Source of the DNA: CAZUMJ01 sp964621605
GTDB lineage: Bacteria > Actinomycetota > Acidimicrobiia > Acidimicrobiales > Iamiaceae
Assembly (NCBI GenBank): GCA_964621605.1
Contig: CAZUMJ010000010.1
Span: forward strand, 11,619-75,618
DNA length: 64,000 bases
Direction of reading: 5' to 3'
Part shown: piece by piece, positions 1-8,326 of the stretch
How positions within the stretch are numbered: position 1 is the stretch's first letter
Layout of the letters: the number at the start of each line of letters is the position of its first letter
Position numbers and translations under genes: made by a program
Notes under the pieces: model-generated
Database searches by the model: none
Told to the model about the DNA's origin: nothing
What the model saw: only the letters and a program-made list of their open reading frames with translations

Positions 1-3000
1 GCGGCGAGCAGCGACACTCGCCTCTACCAGGATCGCGAGACCGTGCTGTTGCAGACGGGGCGCAGCCTGCGTCAGGTGGATCCCCGCAATCCAGGCGACC
101 TCGGGAAGGGCCAGGAGCCCCGCAAGCTTCCCGACTCCGCCGAGGTTGCGCTCGGGGGCCCTTCGGGAGCCATCCTCGACACGAAGGCGGGTGACCTGTG
201 GGTCGCGCCCCGAAACGCGCTGGCGGCATCGTCGGAGTCGGCAGCACCGACTGCCCGGGTGGGTGCGAACGCCACGATGGCGGTCGGCCAGGACGGCGTC
301 GTGTACGCCTACGCCGGCGGAACCAAGGAACTGTCGGTGGTCGCGCTCGACGGTTCGGTCTCGAAGCGCGGCTTGAACGGCTCGGTTGCGGCCGGTGATG
401 CCCAACTCACCGTGGTCGGTGGAGTTGCGGTACTCCTGGACCGCACGAACCACCGCATCTGGCTTCCGGGCCACAAGGCCATCGACCTGGGAGCGGCGGG
501 TGGCCAGGCGGTGCTGCAGCAGCCGGGGCCGGACGCCGACGTGGTCCTGGTCGCGACTGGCAGTTCGCTGCTGGGTGTGCCATTGGGCGGCGGCGATCCG
601 GTGCACGTGGTCGACGGGACGTCCAGTGGGCAGCCGGTCGCGCCGGTGCGGAGCGGCCCGTGTGTGTTCGCCGCCTGGACTGGTGTGAAGGCGATTCGAC
701 AATGTTCGGGTCGTCCGCGGTTGGCCGACGACCTGGGCGGTGATCGCCCCCCACCCGGCGCGGAGCTCGTCTACCGGGTGAACCGCGGCCAGGTGTTGCT
801 CAACGACGCCAAGTCTGGTTGGAACCTCGTGTATCAGTACGACCGTGCGGCGGTGGTCGACGACTGGCAGCAGGTGCTGAAGTCGGACGAACAAGACCAG
901 CAGCCACAGGTGCAGATTGACAAAGGTGAGCAGCAGACGCCCCCGGTCTGCAATCCGAACGACCACACCCTCGATGCCAAGGACTACCAGGGCGCCACTC
1001 GCCAGGGGCGCCCGGTGGTCTTACACGTCCTGGATCAGGTCAAGGCCCCGGCGTGCAGGGTGCTGCGGGTGTCACTGGACGACAGCGTCATGGGGAGCGG
1101 CCTGACGAAGTCGTTGGGAGCCCAGGGGGAGGTGGCCGTCATCGCGAACGGCGATGCGTTGCAGTATTCGCCCGGGCCCGACGTCCAGGGCAACGTCCAG
1201 TTCTCCTTCTGGGTCGGTGACGGTTCCTCGCGACCTCAGCAGCGCACGGCCACCGTGCAGATCTTCCCGGCGGACTGCACTGTCGACCGCAACAACGAGG
1301 CACCCACCCCGCCGGATGCGTCGAGCGTGGCGGCGGTCGCGGTGGCTCCGGGGAAGGTCGCCCACTACAACGTGTTGGAGCCGTGGCGTGACCCCAACGG
1401 CGACGCACTCACGCTGCGCGTCGCGTCCGCCGACCGGGGAGGTGTGCAGTACCAGTCGAACGGGCAGCTCACCTATACCGCTGCCAGCCCCGGCCAGGCG
1501 ACGGTGAGCTACACGGTCGCCGACGCGTGTGGGGCGACGAGCACCGGCACGTTGACCGTCATCGTCGACGGTTCGGGCACCCAGTTCCCGCCATCGGTCA
1601 AGGACGTGCACGTCCAGGTGGTGGCTGGCCAGTGGGCCACCACCAACCTGCTCGCCACCGCCTCTGACCCCAACGACGACAACCTGACCTTGCAGAGCGT
1701 GCAACCGGAAGCGCCCGCTGGCTGGGAGATCACCTTCGATCCGGGTGGCGTGATGCGGGTGCGCGCCCAGGTCAACGAGGCCCAGAGCAGAGCGTTCACC
1801 TTTACGGTGACCGACGGCGAGAAGACGGCGCGGGGCACGCTACGTGTTGATGTACTGGCCCCGAAGGGAGCCCTCCCGCCGATCGCGGTGCGCGACGACG
1901 TGTTGGTGCATCCGGGGGCCGCCGCGCTGGTGGACCTGACCGCGAACGACGTCGACCCCGGCGGCGGGCTCCTCGCCGTGCAACAGATCGACCAGGTGGA
2001 CGGGTCGGGCGGGAAGCTGCTTGTCGAGTTGGTCGACATGCACATCGCGCGCGTGACCGCGGTGAACGGTTTCACCGGCTCCGAGGCGATCCGCTACGTG
2101 GTCTCCAACGGGCGCGACACGGCGTCGGGGGTGTTGGTGGTGCGGGCGCTCGACGCGTCGGTCGACCTGCAACTTCCGGTTCCCGCCGACGACGACGCGA
2201 CCGTGCGGGGTGGCAACACCGTGTCGGTACCGGTGCTCCGCAACGACATCGATCCACAGGGACAGCGGTTGCGCTTGGTCTCGGTGGATGCACCGCCGGG
2301 GTCGTCGGGCGCGGCGTGGGTTTCCGGCGACGACCTGTACTTCGCCGCGTCACGCGAGGCGAAGGGCACCGTTCGATTGCAGTACCAGGTGGCGAACGAG
2401 GTCGGCACCTCGTCGGGAACCGTGCTGGTGCGGGTGTTGCCGGTCGCGGCGCCACGCCAGGCGCTGATCGCGCCGCAACTCGAAGCCCGGGTGTTCGCCG
2501 GCACCTCGGTGAACGTGCGCGTGCCGTTGCTGTCGGTGAGCCCCGACGGTGACATCGTGTCGATCGCCGGCTTGTTGCAGCCGCCATCCCTCGGGCAGGT
2601 CACCCCGCTCGGCGACGGGTACCGCTTCGAGGCGCCCGCGGGTGCGGCAGGAGCCGACGAGTTCACGTTCCGCCTGCGCAGCGACAAGGGTGACGAGACG
2701 ACGGGCACGGTACGGGTGGTGATCGTGCCGCCTCCGTCAGATCACGGCGACCCGGTGGTCCCCCCGATCAGGCTGGACGTGACCGCAGGTGACCGTCGGG
2801 TGATCGACGTACTGGCCGGCGTGGCAAACCCCTACGGCGACGCGTTGTCGGTGGGGGCGGAGGGGCGTGAGCGCTTCACCCAGCCAAGCAACGGTGGTGG
2901 TCACGTGACCCTCACCGATGACGTGTTCACCTACGAGGCGCCCGGCTCGGTGACCGACGGCCAGAAGACCGCATTCTCGTACACCGTCATCTCGGACCGC

Positions 3001-6000
3001 GGTGGGTCGGCTCGCGGAACGGTCGACATCACGTTGCACCGGAGTGCCGAGCAGCAACCGCCGATCGCCCGTGACGACTTCGCGCTGGCGCAGCGGCCCG
3101 GCACCACCGCGGTGGTGGACGTGTTGGCGAACGACTCCGATCCCATGGGGCACCCCGAACGCCTCGTCGTGCGGCCGGATGCGGGGCACGACGCGACGTT
3201 CGGCCCGGACCGCAAGCTGCACGTAGTGTTGGGTGAGACCTCGGTGCGCTTCACGTACGCCCTCGTCGACCCTGACCAGCCCGGTCGTCAGGCGAAGGCC
3301 GTCGTGACGATCCCTGTCGCCGACGCCACCGCAGGGCCCACGACCGAGCCGATAGCGCTCACCGTCAACGCCGGCGAGTCGAAGCAGGTCGACATCCTTT
3401 CTCACGTGGCGGTTGCGTCCGGGCGTACGAAGTCGCTGGTGAACGCGGACGCCGCCCGGGGTGGCACGATCACCGTCGACCGGGCGTCCGGCAAGGTGAC
3501 CTTCACAGCGGATCCGAACGCGGCAGGACTGGGCGGTTTCAACTACCAGGTACGAGACGACAAGGGGAACGTCGCGGCCGACCGGGTGGCGGTCACCATT
3601 CGGGGTGTGCACCCGCCCACCTGGCAACCCCAGCAGGTGAACCTACCGGCGGGCACGACCCGGTCGATCGACCTCACGTCGCTGCTCGAGGTGTTCGACG
3701 AGGGCAACACCTACAAGGTCGATGCCCCCACGGGTGCGACCGGCAAGATCCATGCCAGCGTGCACCAAAGCGGCGAGCGCTGGCTGCTGGAGGTGCGTAC
3801 CGACGACGATTCGTTCGGCGAAGCAGCCGCGCTGGGCCTGCACGTGACGAACACCTACGGCACCCGCAGCGTCCCCGCGGACAACGTCGTGAATGTGCAG
3901 GTGACGGCGAGCGACAAGCCCGCACCCACCTTGGGTGACGATCGTGCCTCTACCGACGAGGACCAGCGCGTCGTGATCCCGGTGCTCGACAACGACACCG
4001 ACCCGGTCGGCAAGGGACTGCAGATCACGGCAGTCTCCGCCGTCGATGTAGACCCCACAACCGGGCAGCCCGCGGGCACTGCTTCTCAGCAAGGCGACCG
4101 GGTGGCATTCCAGCCCGCAGCCGGCTTCTTCGGCCAGGCCCACTTGACCTACACCGCGCAGGACAGCACCAAGGAGGCGTCGCACACCGTCACCGCCAAC
4201 GTGTCGGTCATTGTGCAAGGCAAGCCCGGAACGCCAGGCAAGCCGAGCGGCACCAAAACCAGCCACAGTGTGGAGCTGTCCTGGGCTGCCTCGGCGCCAC
4301 GCGGCGACTATCCGATCACCTACACCGTGCAAGCCAGCCGCGAAGGCGGTGCCTACACCACGGTCGCCACTGACGTGACGGGGAACCAGCGTCGGATCGA
4401 CGGTCTGACCAACGGCGCCCAGTACAGGTTCAAGGTGCGAGCCCACAACCACGCGGGTGACAGCCCGGAGTGGAGCGAGCCGTCGGACGACTTGGTGCCA
4501 GACCAGGTGCCCGACGCCCCCTTGGCGGTGTTGGCATCGTTCCCGCAGCCAGACCACGTCGGAGGGCAGCTCACCGTGACGTGGGACCCCGCGGTGGTGG
4601 ATGGAACGCCGCTGCTGGGGTATGACCTGCGGTGGTCAGGCCCGGGGCTTAGCACCGCCGCGCATGCTTTCCCGGCGAAGAAGGATACGTCGTACCCCAT
4701 CCCCAGCCTCAGGAACGGGTCCTCGTACGTCATTCAGATTCGAGCCCAGAACAGCGCTGGGTGGAGCGAGTGGTCCTCGGCTGCAGTCGGCATAAACAAC
4801 GGCTATGCCACGGCGGGAACGGTACCCCCGGCGCCTGCCCCACCAACCGTGACAGATGGCGACGGATCCCTTGGCATCAGCTGGCCCGCGATGAGTCAGA
4901 CCGAAAGCAGCCTGCCAATTAAGGGCTACCGGTTGAAGGCGTTTAGGAATGGGGTCCTCGACACCACATTTGGAAACGGCGGGGTGAAGCAGTTTTCGTC
5001 TGCGCCACCCCCGGGCGCGCCTTATCCGTACGATGCCACAGTCGCCAATGGCAGTGTGTACACCTTCCAGTTGGTAGTTCTGAACCTCGCGAGCTTCCCG
5101 GACCCGTCGAACACCTCAGAAGCGGCTCCCCTGGACGAGGGGCTCGTAAAGTGGAGTGCCATGAGCGCCCCGGTGACACCGGCAGCGAAGCCAGGGGCCC
5201 CGTCGGCTGCTACCGCGACTCCTGCGGATGGCGGCATGGACATTTCACTCATGGCGAACCCCGATGTCGGTGGGGTCCCGCTGGATCGTTACGAAGCGAG
5301 CCTCGATGGAACCACGTGGAGCTCCATCGGATTGAGCCTTCCGGGTCGACTCAGTGGACTCAGCAATGGGTCTCCCTACACCACGGTTTCTGTTCGTGCC
5401 TGTCACCCGGTGAGTGCGAGCAATGCCGCCAACGCCTGTAGCGACCCCACTGCCGTCACCTTCCCCGGGGGCAGCCCCCTCATTCCGTTCGGTGCCCCCA
5501 CGGTGACCTATGTCAGCCACACCAATGGAGACGTGAGCTTCCAATGGGCTGCGCAGGAGGGTGTTGCCAGCTACTCCGTGACGTGTAGCGGTGGCGGGAG
5601 AACGTATAGCCACAGTGATTCTCCAGCCGGGCGTGCGACTTCCACGGTGTGCCATGCGGGTCCTGGCGGAGTGCGAACGATCGACGTAAGGGTCGTACCG
5701 TCAGGTCAGGGAGTGTCCGGCCCGGAAGGATCGAAGAGTGGGATGACTGGTGACACTCGTCAGGCGCCCGGCATTGCGTGGGGAGGGTCCGCCGGGGGGA
5801 TGCCAGTTCAAGGCGGCGGCAGCTGCGCGGCCGCTTGCAAATGGGTGGATGTGACGCTGGTGGGCTATGAAGCAAATAGATCTTACACAATTTCGTGCTA
5901 CACAGACATGGGCTACCCGCCTAGCTTTCCTAAGATGGATCATTTCGAGCTGTGGAAGAGCCCAACCATTACGACGGATGCGAACGGCAACGCTACCGTT

Positions 6001-6126
6001 CGAGATGGCAATGGAAAGCAATCCGGGTACTGCTATATCGGCCTTTACGCGGGGGGTGCCCATACAGGTGAGCGAGCAAACGTCTATGTAACGGTTGACG
6101 GGCTTCAATCTCGCACGATCAACTAG
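1..6126 (+). CDS. Giant Ig-like/fibronectin type III surface protein of the T7SS locus (5' partial)
   Basis: The reading frame is open from the first base, so the start lies upstream; the GTG at 43 is only the first possible start inside the window. About 2040 residues are visible. The first ~300 look like a beta-propeller-type extracellular region. From ~330 to ~1400 there is a chain of cadherin/Ig-like modules, each marked by a sequence such as NDVDPGG or DNDTDP. From ~1410 to ~1910 there are about five fibronectin III modules with SWAA/YTVQA and NGAQYRFKVRA-type strands. The last ~120 residues form a Cys-containing module. No LPXTG sorting signal is seen at the C-terminus, so any anchor would be N-terminal and outside the window. 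MoxR follows after a 20-base gap, and similar large Ig/FN3 genes precede moxR-DUF58-transglutaminase clusters in other actinobacteria. A cell-surface or envelope scaffold role is inferred. The C-terminal third is visibly more AT-rich than the rest. Confidence 0.85.
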   Translation, partial: AASSDTRLYQDRETVLLQTGRSLRQVDPRNPGDLGKGQEPRKLPDSAEVALGGPSGAILDTKAGDLWVAPRNALAASSESAAPTARVGANATMAVGQDGVVYAYAGGTKELSVVALDGSVSKRGLNGSVAAGDAQLTVVGGVAVLLDRTNHRIWLPGHKAIDLGAAGGQAVLQQPGPDADVVLVATGSSLLGVPLGGGDPVHVVDGTSSGQPVAPVRSGPCVFAAWTGVKAIRQCSGRPRLADDLGGDRPPPGAELVYRVNRGQVLLNDAKSGWNLVYQYDRAAVVDDWQQVLKSDEQDQQPQVQIDKGEQQTPPVCNPNDHTLDAKDYQGATRQGRPVVLHVLDQVKAPACRVLRVSLDDSVMGSGLTKSLGAQGEVAVIANGDALQYSPGPDVQGNVQFSFWVGDGSSRPQQRTATVQIFPADCTVDRNNEAPTPPDASSVAAVAVAPGKVAHYNVLEPWRDPNGDALTLRVASADRGGVQYQSNGQLTYTAASPGQATVSYTVADACGATSTGTLTVIVDGSGTQFPPSVKDVHVQVVAGQWATTNLLATASDPNDDNLTLQSVQPEAPAGWEITFDPGGVMRVRAQVNEAQSRAFTFTVTDGEKTARGTLRVDVLAPKGALPPIAVRDDVLVHPGAAALVDLTANDVDPGGGLLAVQQIDQVDGSGGKLLVELVDMHIARVTAVNGFTGSEAIRYVVSNGRDTASGVLVVRALDASVDLQLPVPADDDATVRGGNTVSVPVLRNDIDPQGQRLRLVSVDAPPGSSGAAWVSGDDLYFAASREAKGTVRLQYQVANEVGTSSGTVLVRVLPVAAPRQALIAPQLEARVFAGTSVNVRVPLLSVSPDGDIVSIAGLLQPPSLGQVTPLGDGYRFEAPAGAAGADEFTFRLRSDKGDETTGTVRVVIVPPPSDHGDPVVPPIRLDVTAGDRRVIDVLAGVANPYGDALSVGAEGRERFTQPSNGGGHVTLTDDVFTYEAPGSVTDGQKTAFSYTVISDRGGSARGTVDITLHRSAEQQPPIARDDFALAQRPGTTAVVDVLANDSDPMGHPERLVVRPDAGHDATFGPDRKLHVVLGETSVRFTYALVDPDQPGRQAKAVVTIPVADATAGPTTEPIALTVNAGESKQVDILSHVAVASGRTKSLVNADAARGGTITVDRASGKVTFTADPNAAGLGGFNYQVRDDKGNVAADRVAVTIRGVHPPTWQPQQVNLPAGTTRSIDLTSLLEVFDEGNTYKVDAPTGATGKIHASVHQSGERWLLEVRTDDDSFGEAAALGLHVTNTYGTRSVPADNVVNVQVTASDKPAPTLGDDRASTDEDQRVVIPVLDNDTDPVGKGLQITAVSAVDVDPTTGQPAGTASQQGDRVAFQPAAGFFGQAHLTYTAQDSTKEASHTVTANVSVIVQGKPGTPGKPSGTKTSHSVELSWAASAPRGDYPITYTVQASREGGAYTTVATDVTGNQRRIDGLTNGAQYRFKVRAHNHAGDSPEWSEPSDDLVPDQVPDAPLAVLASFPQPDHVGGQLTVTWDPAVVDGTPLLGYDLRWSGPGLSTAAHAFPAKKDTSYPIPSLRNGSSYVIQIRAQNSAGWSEWSSAAVGINNGYATAGTVPPAPAPPTVTDGDGSLGISWPAMSQTESSLPIKGYRLKAFRNGVLDTTFGNGGVKQFSSAPPPGAPYPYDATVANGSVYTFQLVVLNLASFPDPSNTSEAAPLDEGLVKWSAMSAPVTPAAKPGAPSAATATPADGGMDISLMANPDVGGVPLDRYEASLDGTTWSSIGLSLPGRLSGLSNGSPYTTVSVRACHPVSASNAANACSDPTAVTFPGGSPLIPFGAPTVTYVSHTNGDVSFQWAAQEGVASYSVTCSGGGRTYSHSDSPAGRATSTVCHAGPGGVRTIDVRVVPSGQGVSGPEGSKSGMTGDTRQAPGIAWGGSAGGMPVQGGGSCAAACKWVDVTLVGYEANRSYTISCYTDMGYPPSFPKMDHFELWKSPTITTDANGNATVRDGNGKQSGYCYIGLYAGGAHTGERANVYVTVDGLQSRTIN

Positions 6127-6146
6127 CAGGACAATGAGAGGCGCAC

Positions 6147-7118
6147 ATGACCATTACATCTGAACAGGCAACGTGGTTTGCGGAGACCTTCAATGGCCTC
6201 GTCGGCAACGTGGAACAGGCGGTGCTCGGCAAACGGGAGGCGGTGGAGCTCGCGGTGCTCTGCATGCTTGCCGACGGGCACCTCCTGCTGGAGGACGTGC
6301 CGGGAACCGGCAAGACGATGTTGGCGAAGGCCTTGGCCAATACCGTGCAGGGCACGCAGTCGCGGTTGCAGTTCACTCCCGACCTGCTGCCGTCCGATGT
6401 GACGGGCACGACCATTTACAACCAGCGCACCGGCGCGTTCGAGTTCCATCAGGGCCCCGTGTTCGCCACCATCGTGCTGGTCGACGAGATCAACCGGGCC
6501 TCCCCGAAGACCCAGTCGGCGCTCCTCGAGGTCATGGAGGAGGGCCGGGTCACCGTTGACGGGGTGCGCCACGAGGTCGGGTCGCCCTTCCTGGTGATCG
6601 CCACGCAGAACCCGGTGGAACAGGCGGGCGTGTACCCCCTGCCCGAAGCCCAGCTCGACCGGTTCCTCATGAAGACCAGCCTCGGCTACCCCGACCACGA
6701 CACCACGGTGGCACTGCTCGCCGATGCGGGTACGCGTGACCGTACGCAGGCCGTCGGGGCGCTCATCACTGCCCAGGTCGTCGCCCAGATGGCGCAGCTC
6801 GCCGCGACCGTGCACGTCGACACGGCGGTCCTCGCCTACATCGCCCACATCGCGGAGCAGACCCGGCACTCGCCGCAGGTGAAGCTGGGCGTGAGCACCC
6901 GTGGCTGCCTGGCGCTGGTGCGTTGCGTCAAGGCGCGTGCCGCATCGCAGGGTCGCGAGCACGTGATCCCCGACGACGTGAAGGCCCTGGTGCACCCCGT
7001 GCTCGGCCACCGGGTGCTGCTCACCCCAGACGCCGAGTTCGCCGGCGTGAAGGTGGCCGAGCTGCTGGATGCCGCGCTCGCCGAGATCGCGCCCCCCGCG
7101 CTGCGTGGTGCCGCCTGA
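6147..7118 (+). CDS. MoxR-family AAA+ ATPase
   Basis: The 323-residue protein has the usual MoxR length. Walker A is in EDVPGTGKTMLAKAL (~residues 52-66), Walker B is VLVDEINRA (~110), and the sensor-1 stretch ATQNPVEQAGVYPLPEAQLD (~152-171) is typical of the family. MoxR ATPases act as cytoplasmic chaperone-like machines, usually with a DUF58 protein that carries a VWA-like fold, as encoded next door here. The ATG at 6147 follows a GAGAGG-like ribosome site and lies 20 bases after the surface-protein stop, so co-transcription is likely. Its target is unknown; assembly or maturation of the T7SS envelope parts is inferred from position. Confidence 0.93.
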   Translation: MTITSEQATWFAETFNGLVGNVEQAVLGKREAVELAVLCMLADGHLLLEDVPGTGKTMLAKALANTVQGTQSRLQFTPDLLPSDVTGTTIYNQRTGAFEFHQGPVFATIVLVDEINRASPKTQSALLEVMEEGRVTVDGVRHEVGSPFLVIATQNPVEQAGVYPLPEAQLDRFLMKTSLGYPDHDTTVALLADAGTRDRTQAVGALITAQVVAQMAQLAATVHVDTAVLAYIAHIAEQTRHSPQVKLGVSTRGCLALVRCVKARAASQGREHVIPDDVKALVHPVLGHRVLLTPDAEFAGVKVAELLDAALAEIAPPALRGAA

Positions 7119-7120
7119 CC

Positions 7121-8326
7121 ATGAAGGCTCGCTTCGCCGCGTTGCGGTCCCGCCTCGCCCGTTCGGTCATCTCGCCGTTGGGTTGGGGAGTCGCGTGTCT
7201 GGGGGCGGTGGCGTGGCTGGTTGCGCGTCGTAGCGGCTGGGAAGAGTTCGCGGTGCTGGCCGCGGCATGTGCGGTAGCGCTGGTGGTGGCGGTGGCGTTC
7301 ACCTTCGGACGGCCCAAGTTGAAGGTGACGCTCGAGCTGCGTCCCCGGCGGGTGACCATGGGCGAACCGGCGAGCGCCCAGGTGGTGGCGCGCAGTGTTG
7401 CCGCGCGCCGCATGCTGCCGTTGCGGCTCGAAGTGGTGGTCGGCGCCGGGGTCGCGGCGCTCGACGTGCCATCGCTGGCACCGGACGCGAGCCACGACGA
7501 GTTGCTGATCGTGCCCACCAATCGGCGGGCCGTGGTCCCGGTGGGGCCCGTCCGATCCGTGCGAGGCGACCCACTCGGCTTGTTGCGGCGCGAGGTCACC
7601 TGGACGGGAGTCGAGGAGCTCGGCGTCGAAGAGCTGTACGTGCACCCCCGCATCGTGTTGGTGGGGCCCCTCACCACCGGGCACCTGCGTGACCTGGAAG
7701 GCGAGACGACCAACGACCGCTCGCCGAGTGACGTGGCGTTCCACACCTTGCGCGAGTACGTACCCGGCGACGACCGGAGACACATCCACTGGCGGACCAC
7801 CGCACGGCAGATCGACGGCAAGTTGATGGTGCGAGAGTTCGTCGACACCCGCCGCACCCACGTCGGCATGCTGTTGTCGCTGCGTCCCGATGACTACGCC
7901 GACGCCGCAGAGTTCGAGTTGGCCGTGTCGGTCTACGGATCGCTCGGAGCACGGGCACTCGCGGACGAACAGGTCATTTCGTGTGTGGCCGGCACGACGC
8001 GGATCCCGAGCCACGACCGGGGCCGTCTCCTCGACAGCCTGTCCGGCGTCGAGCTGGGTGGCGACCTCGCCGAGTTGCGCACCGCCACGGGGCGCTGCCG
8101 TGACCTCATGGCCGGTGCGAGCGTCATCGTGTTGGTTGCTGGCAGCGGGACGTCACCGGAGGCGATGCGTCTCGCCACCGAGGTGTTCGGCACCAACGCC
8201 AGGATTCTCGCCGTGCGCGCTGTCAGCGGGCAGCAGGCCGGCATCAGGCGGATGGGCAACGCGTCGTTCCTGGACGTCGCAAGCCTGGAAGACCTACCGC
8301 GGCTCATGTGGAGCGTCGCGTCATGA
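7121..8326 (+). CDS. DUF58 domain membrane protein
   Basis: The protein has 401 residues with the ATG at 7121, two bases after the moxR stop. An upstream in-frame extension to 6923 only overlaps moxR and is not used. Two hydrophobic helices lie at ~20-65 (PLGWGVACLGAVAWLVA and FAVLAAACAVALVVAVAFTF). A soluble region follows, with the DUF58 hallmark FHTLREYVPGDDRRHIHWRT at ~206-226. DUF58 proteins have a VWA-like fold and partner with MoxR ATPases. The stop overlaps the next start as ATGA, so translation is probably coupled. The family is clear, but its biochemical role here is unknown. Confidence 0.9.
   Translation: MKARFAALRSRLARSVISPLGWGVACLGAVAWLVARRSGWEEFAVLAAACAVALVVAVAFTFGRPKLKVTLELRPRRVTMGEPASAQVVARSVAARRMLPLRLEVVVGAGVAALDVPSLAPDASHDELLIVPTNRRAVVPVGPVRSVRGDPLGLLRREVTWTGVEELGVEELYVHPRIVLVGPLTTGHLRDLEGETTNDRSPSDVAFHTLREYVPGDDRRHIHWRTTARQIDGKLMVREFVDTRRTHVGMLLSLRPDDYADAAEFELAVSVYGSLGARALADEQVISCVAGTTRIPSHDRGRLLDSLSGVELGGDLAELRTATGRCRDLMAGASVIVLVAGSGTSPEAMRLATEVFGTNARILAVRAVSGQQAGIRRMGNASFLDVASLEDLPRLMWSVAS

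Noticed and set aside
43..45. GTG at 43 as the true start of the giant surface protein
   Set aside because: The frame is already open from base 1 with coding character, and no ribosome site precedes the GTG; the gene begins outside the window.
8308..8322. GTG at 8308 as the start of the transglutaminase-like protein
   Set aside because: The ATG at 8323 overlaps the previous stop as ATGA, the arrangement seen repeatedly in this genome, and adds no unneeded residues.
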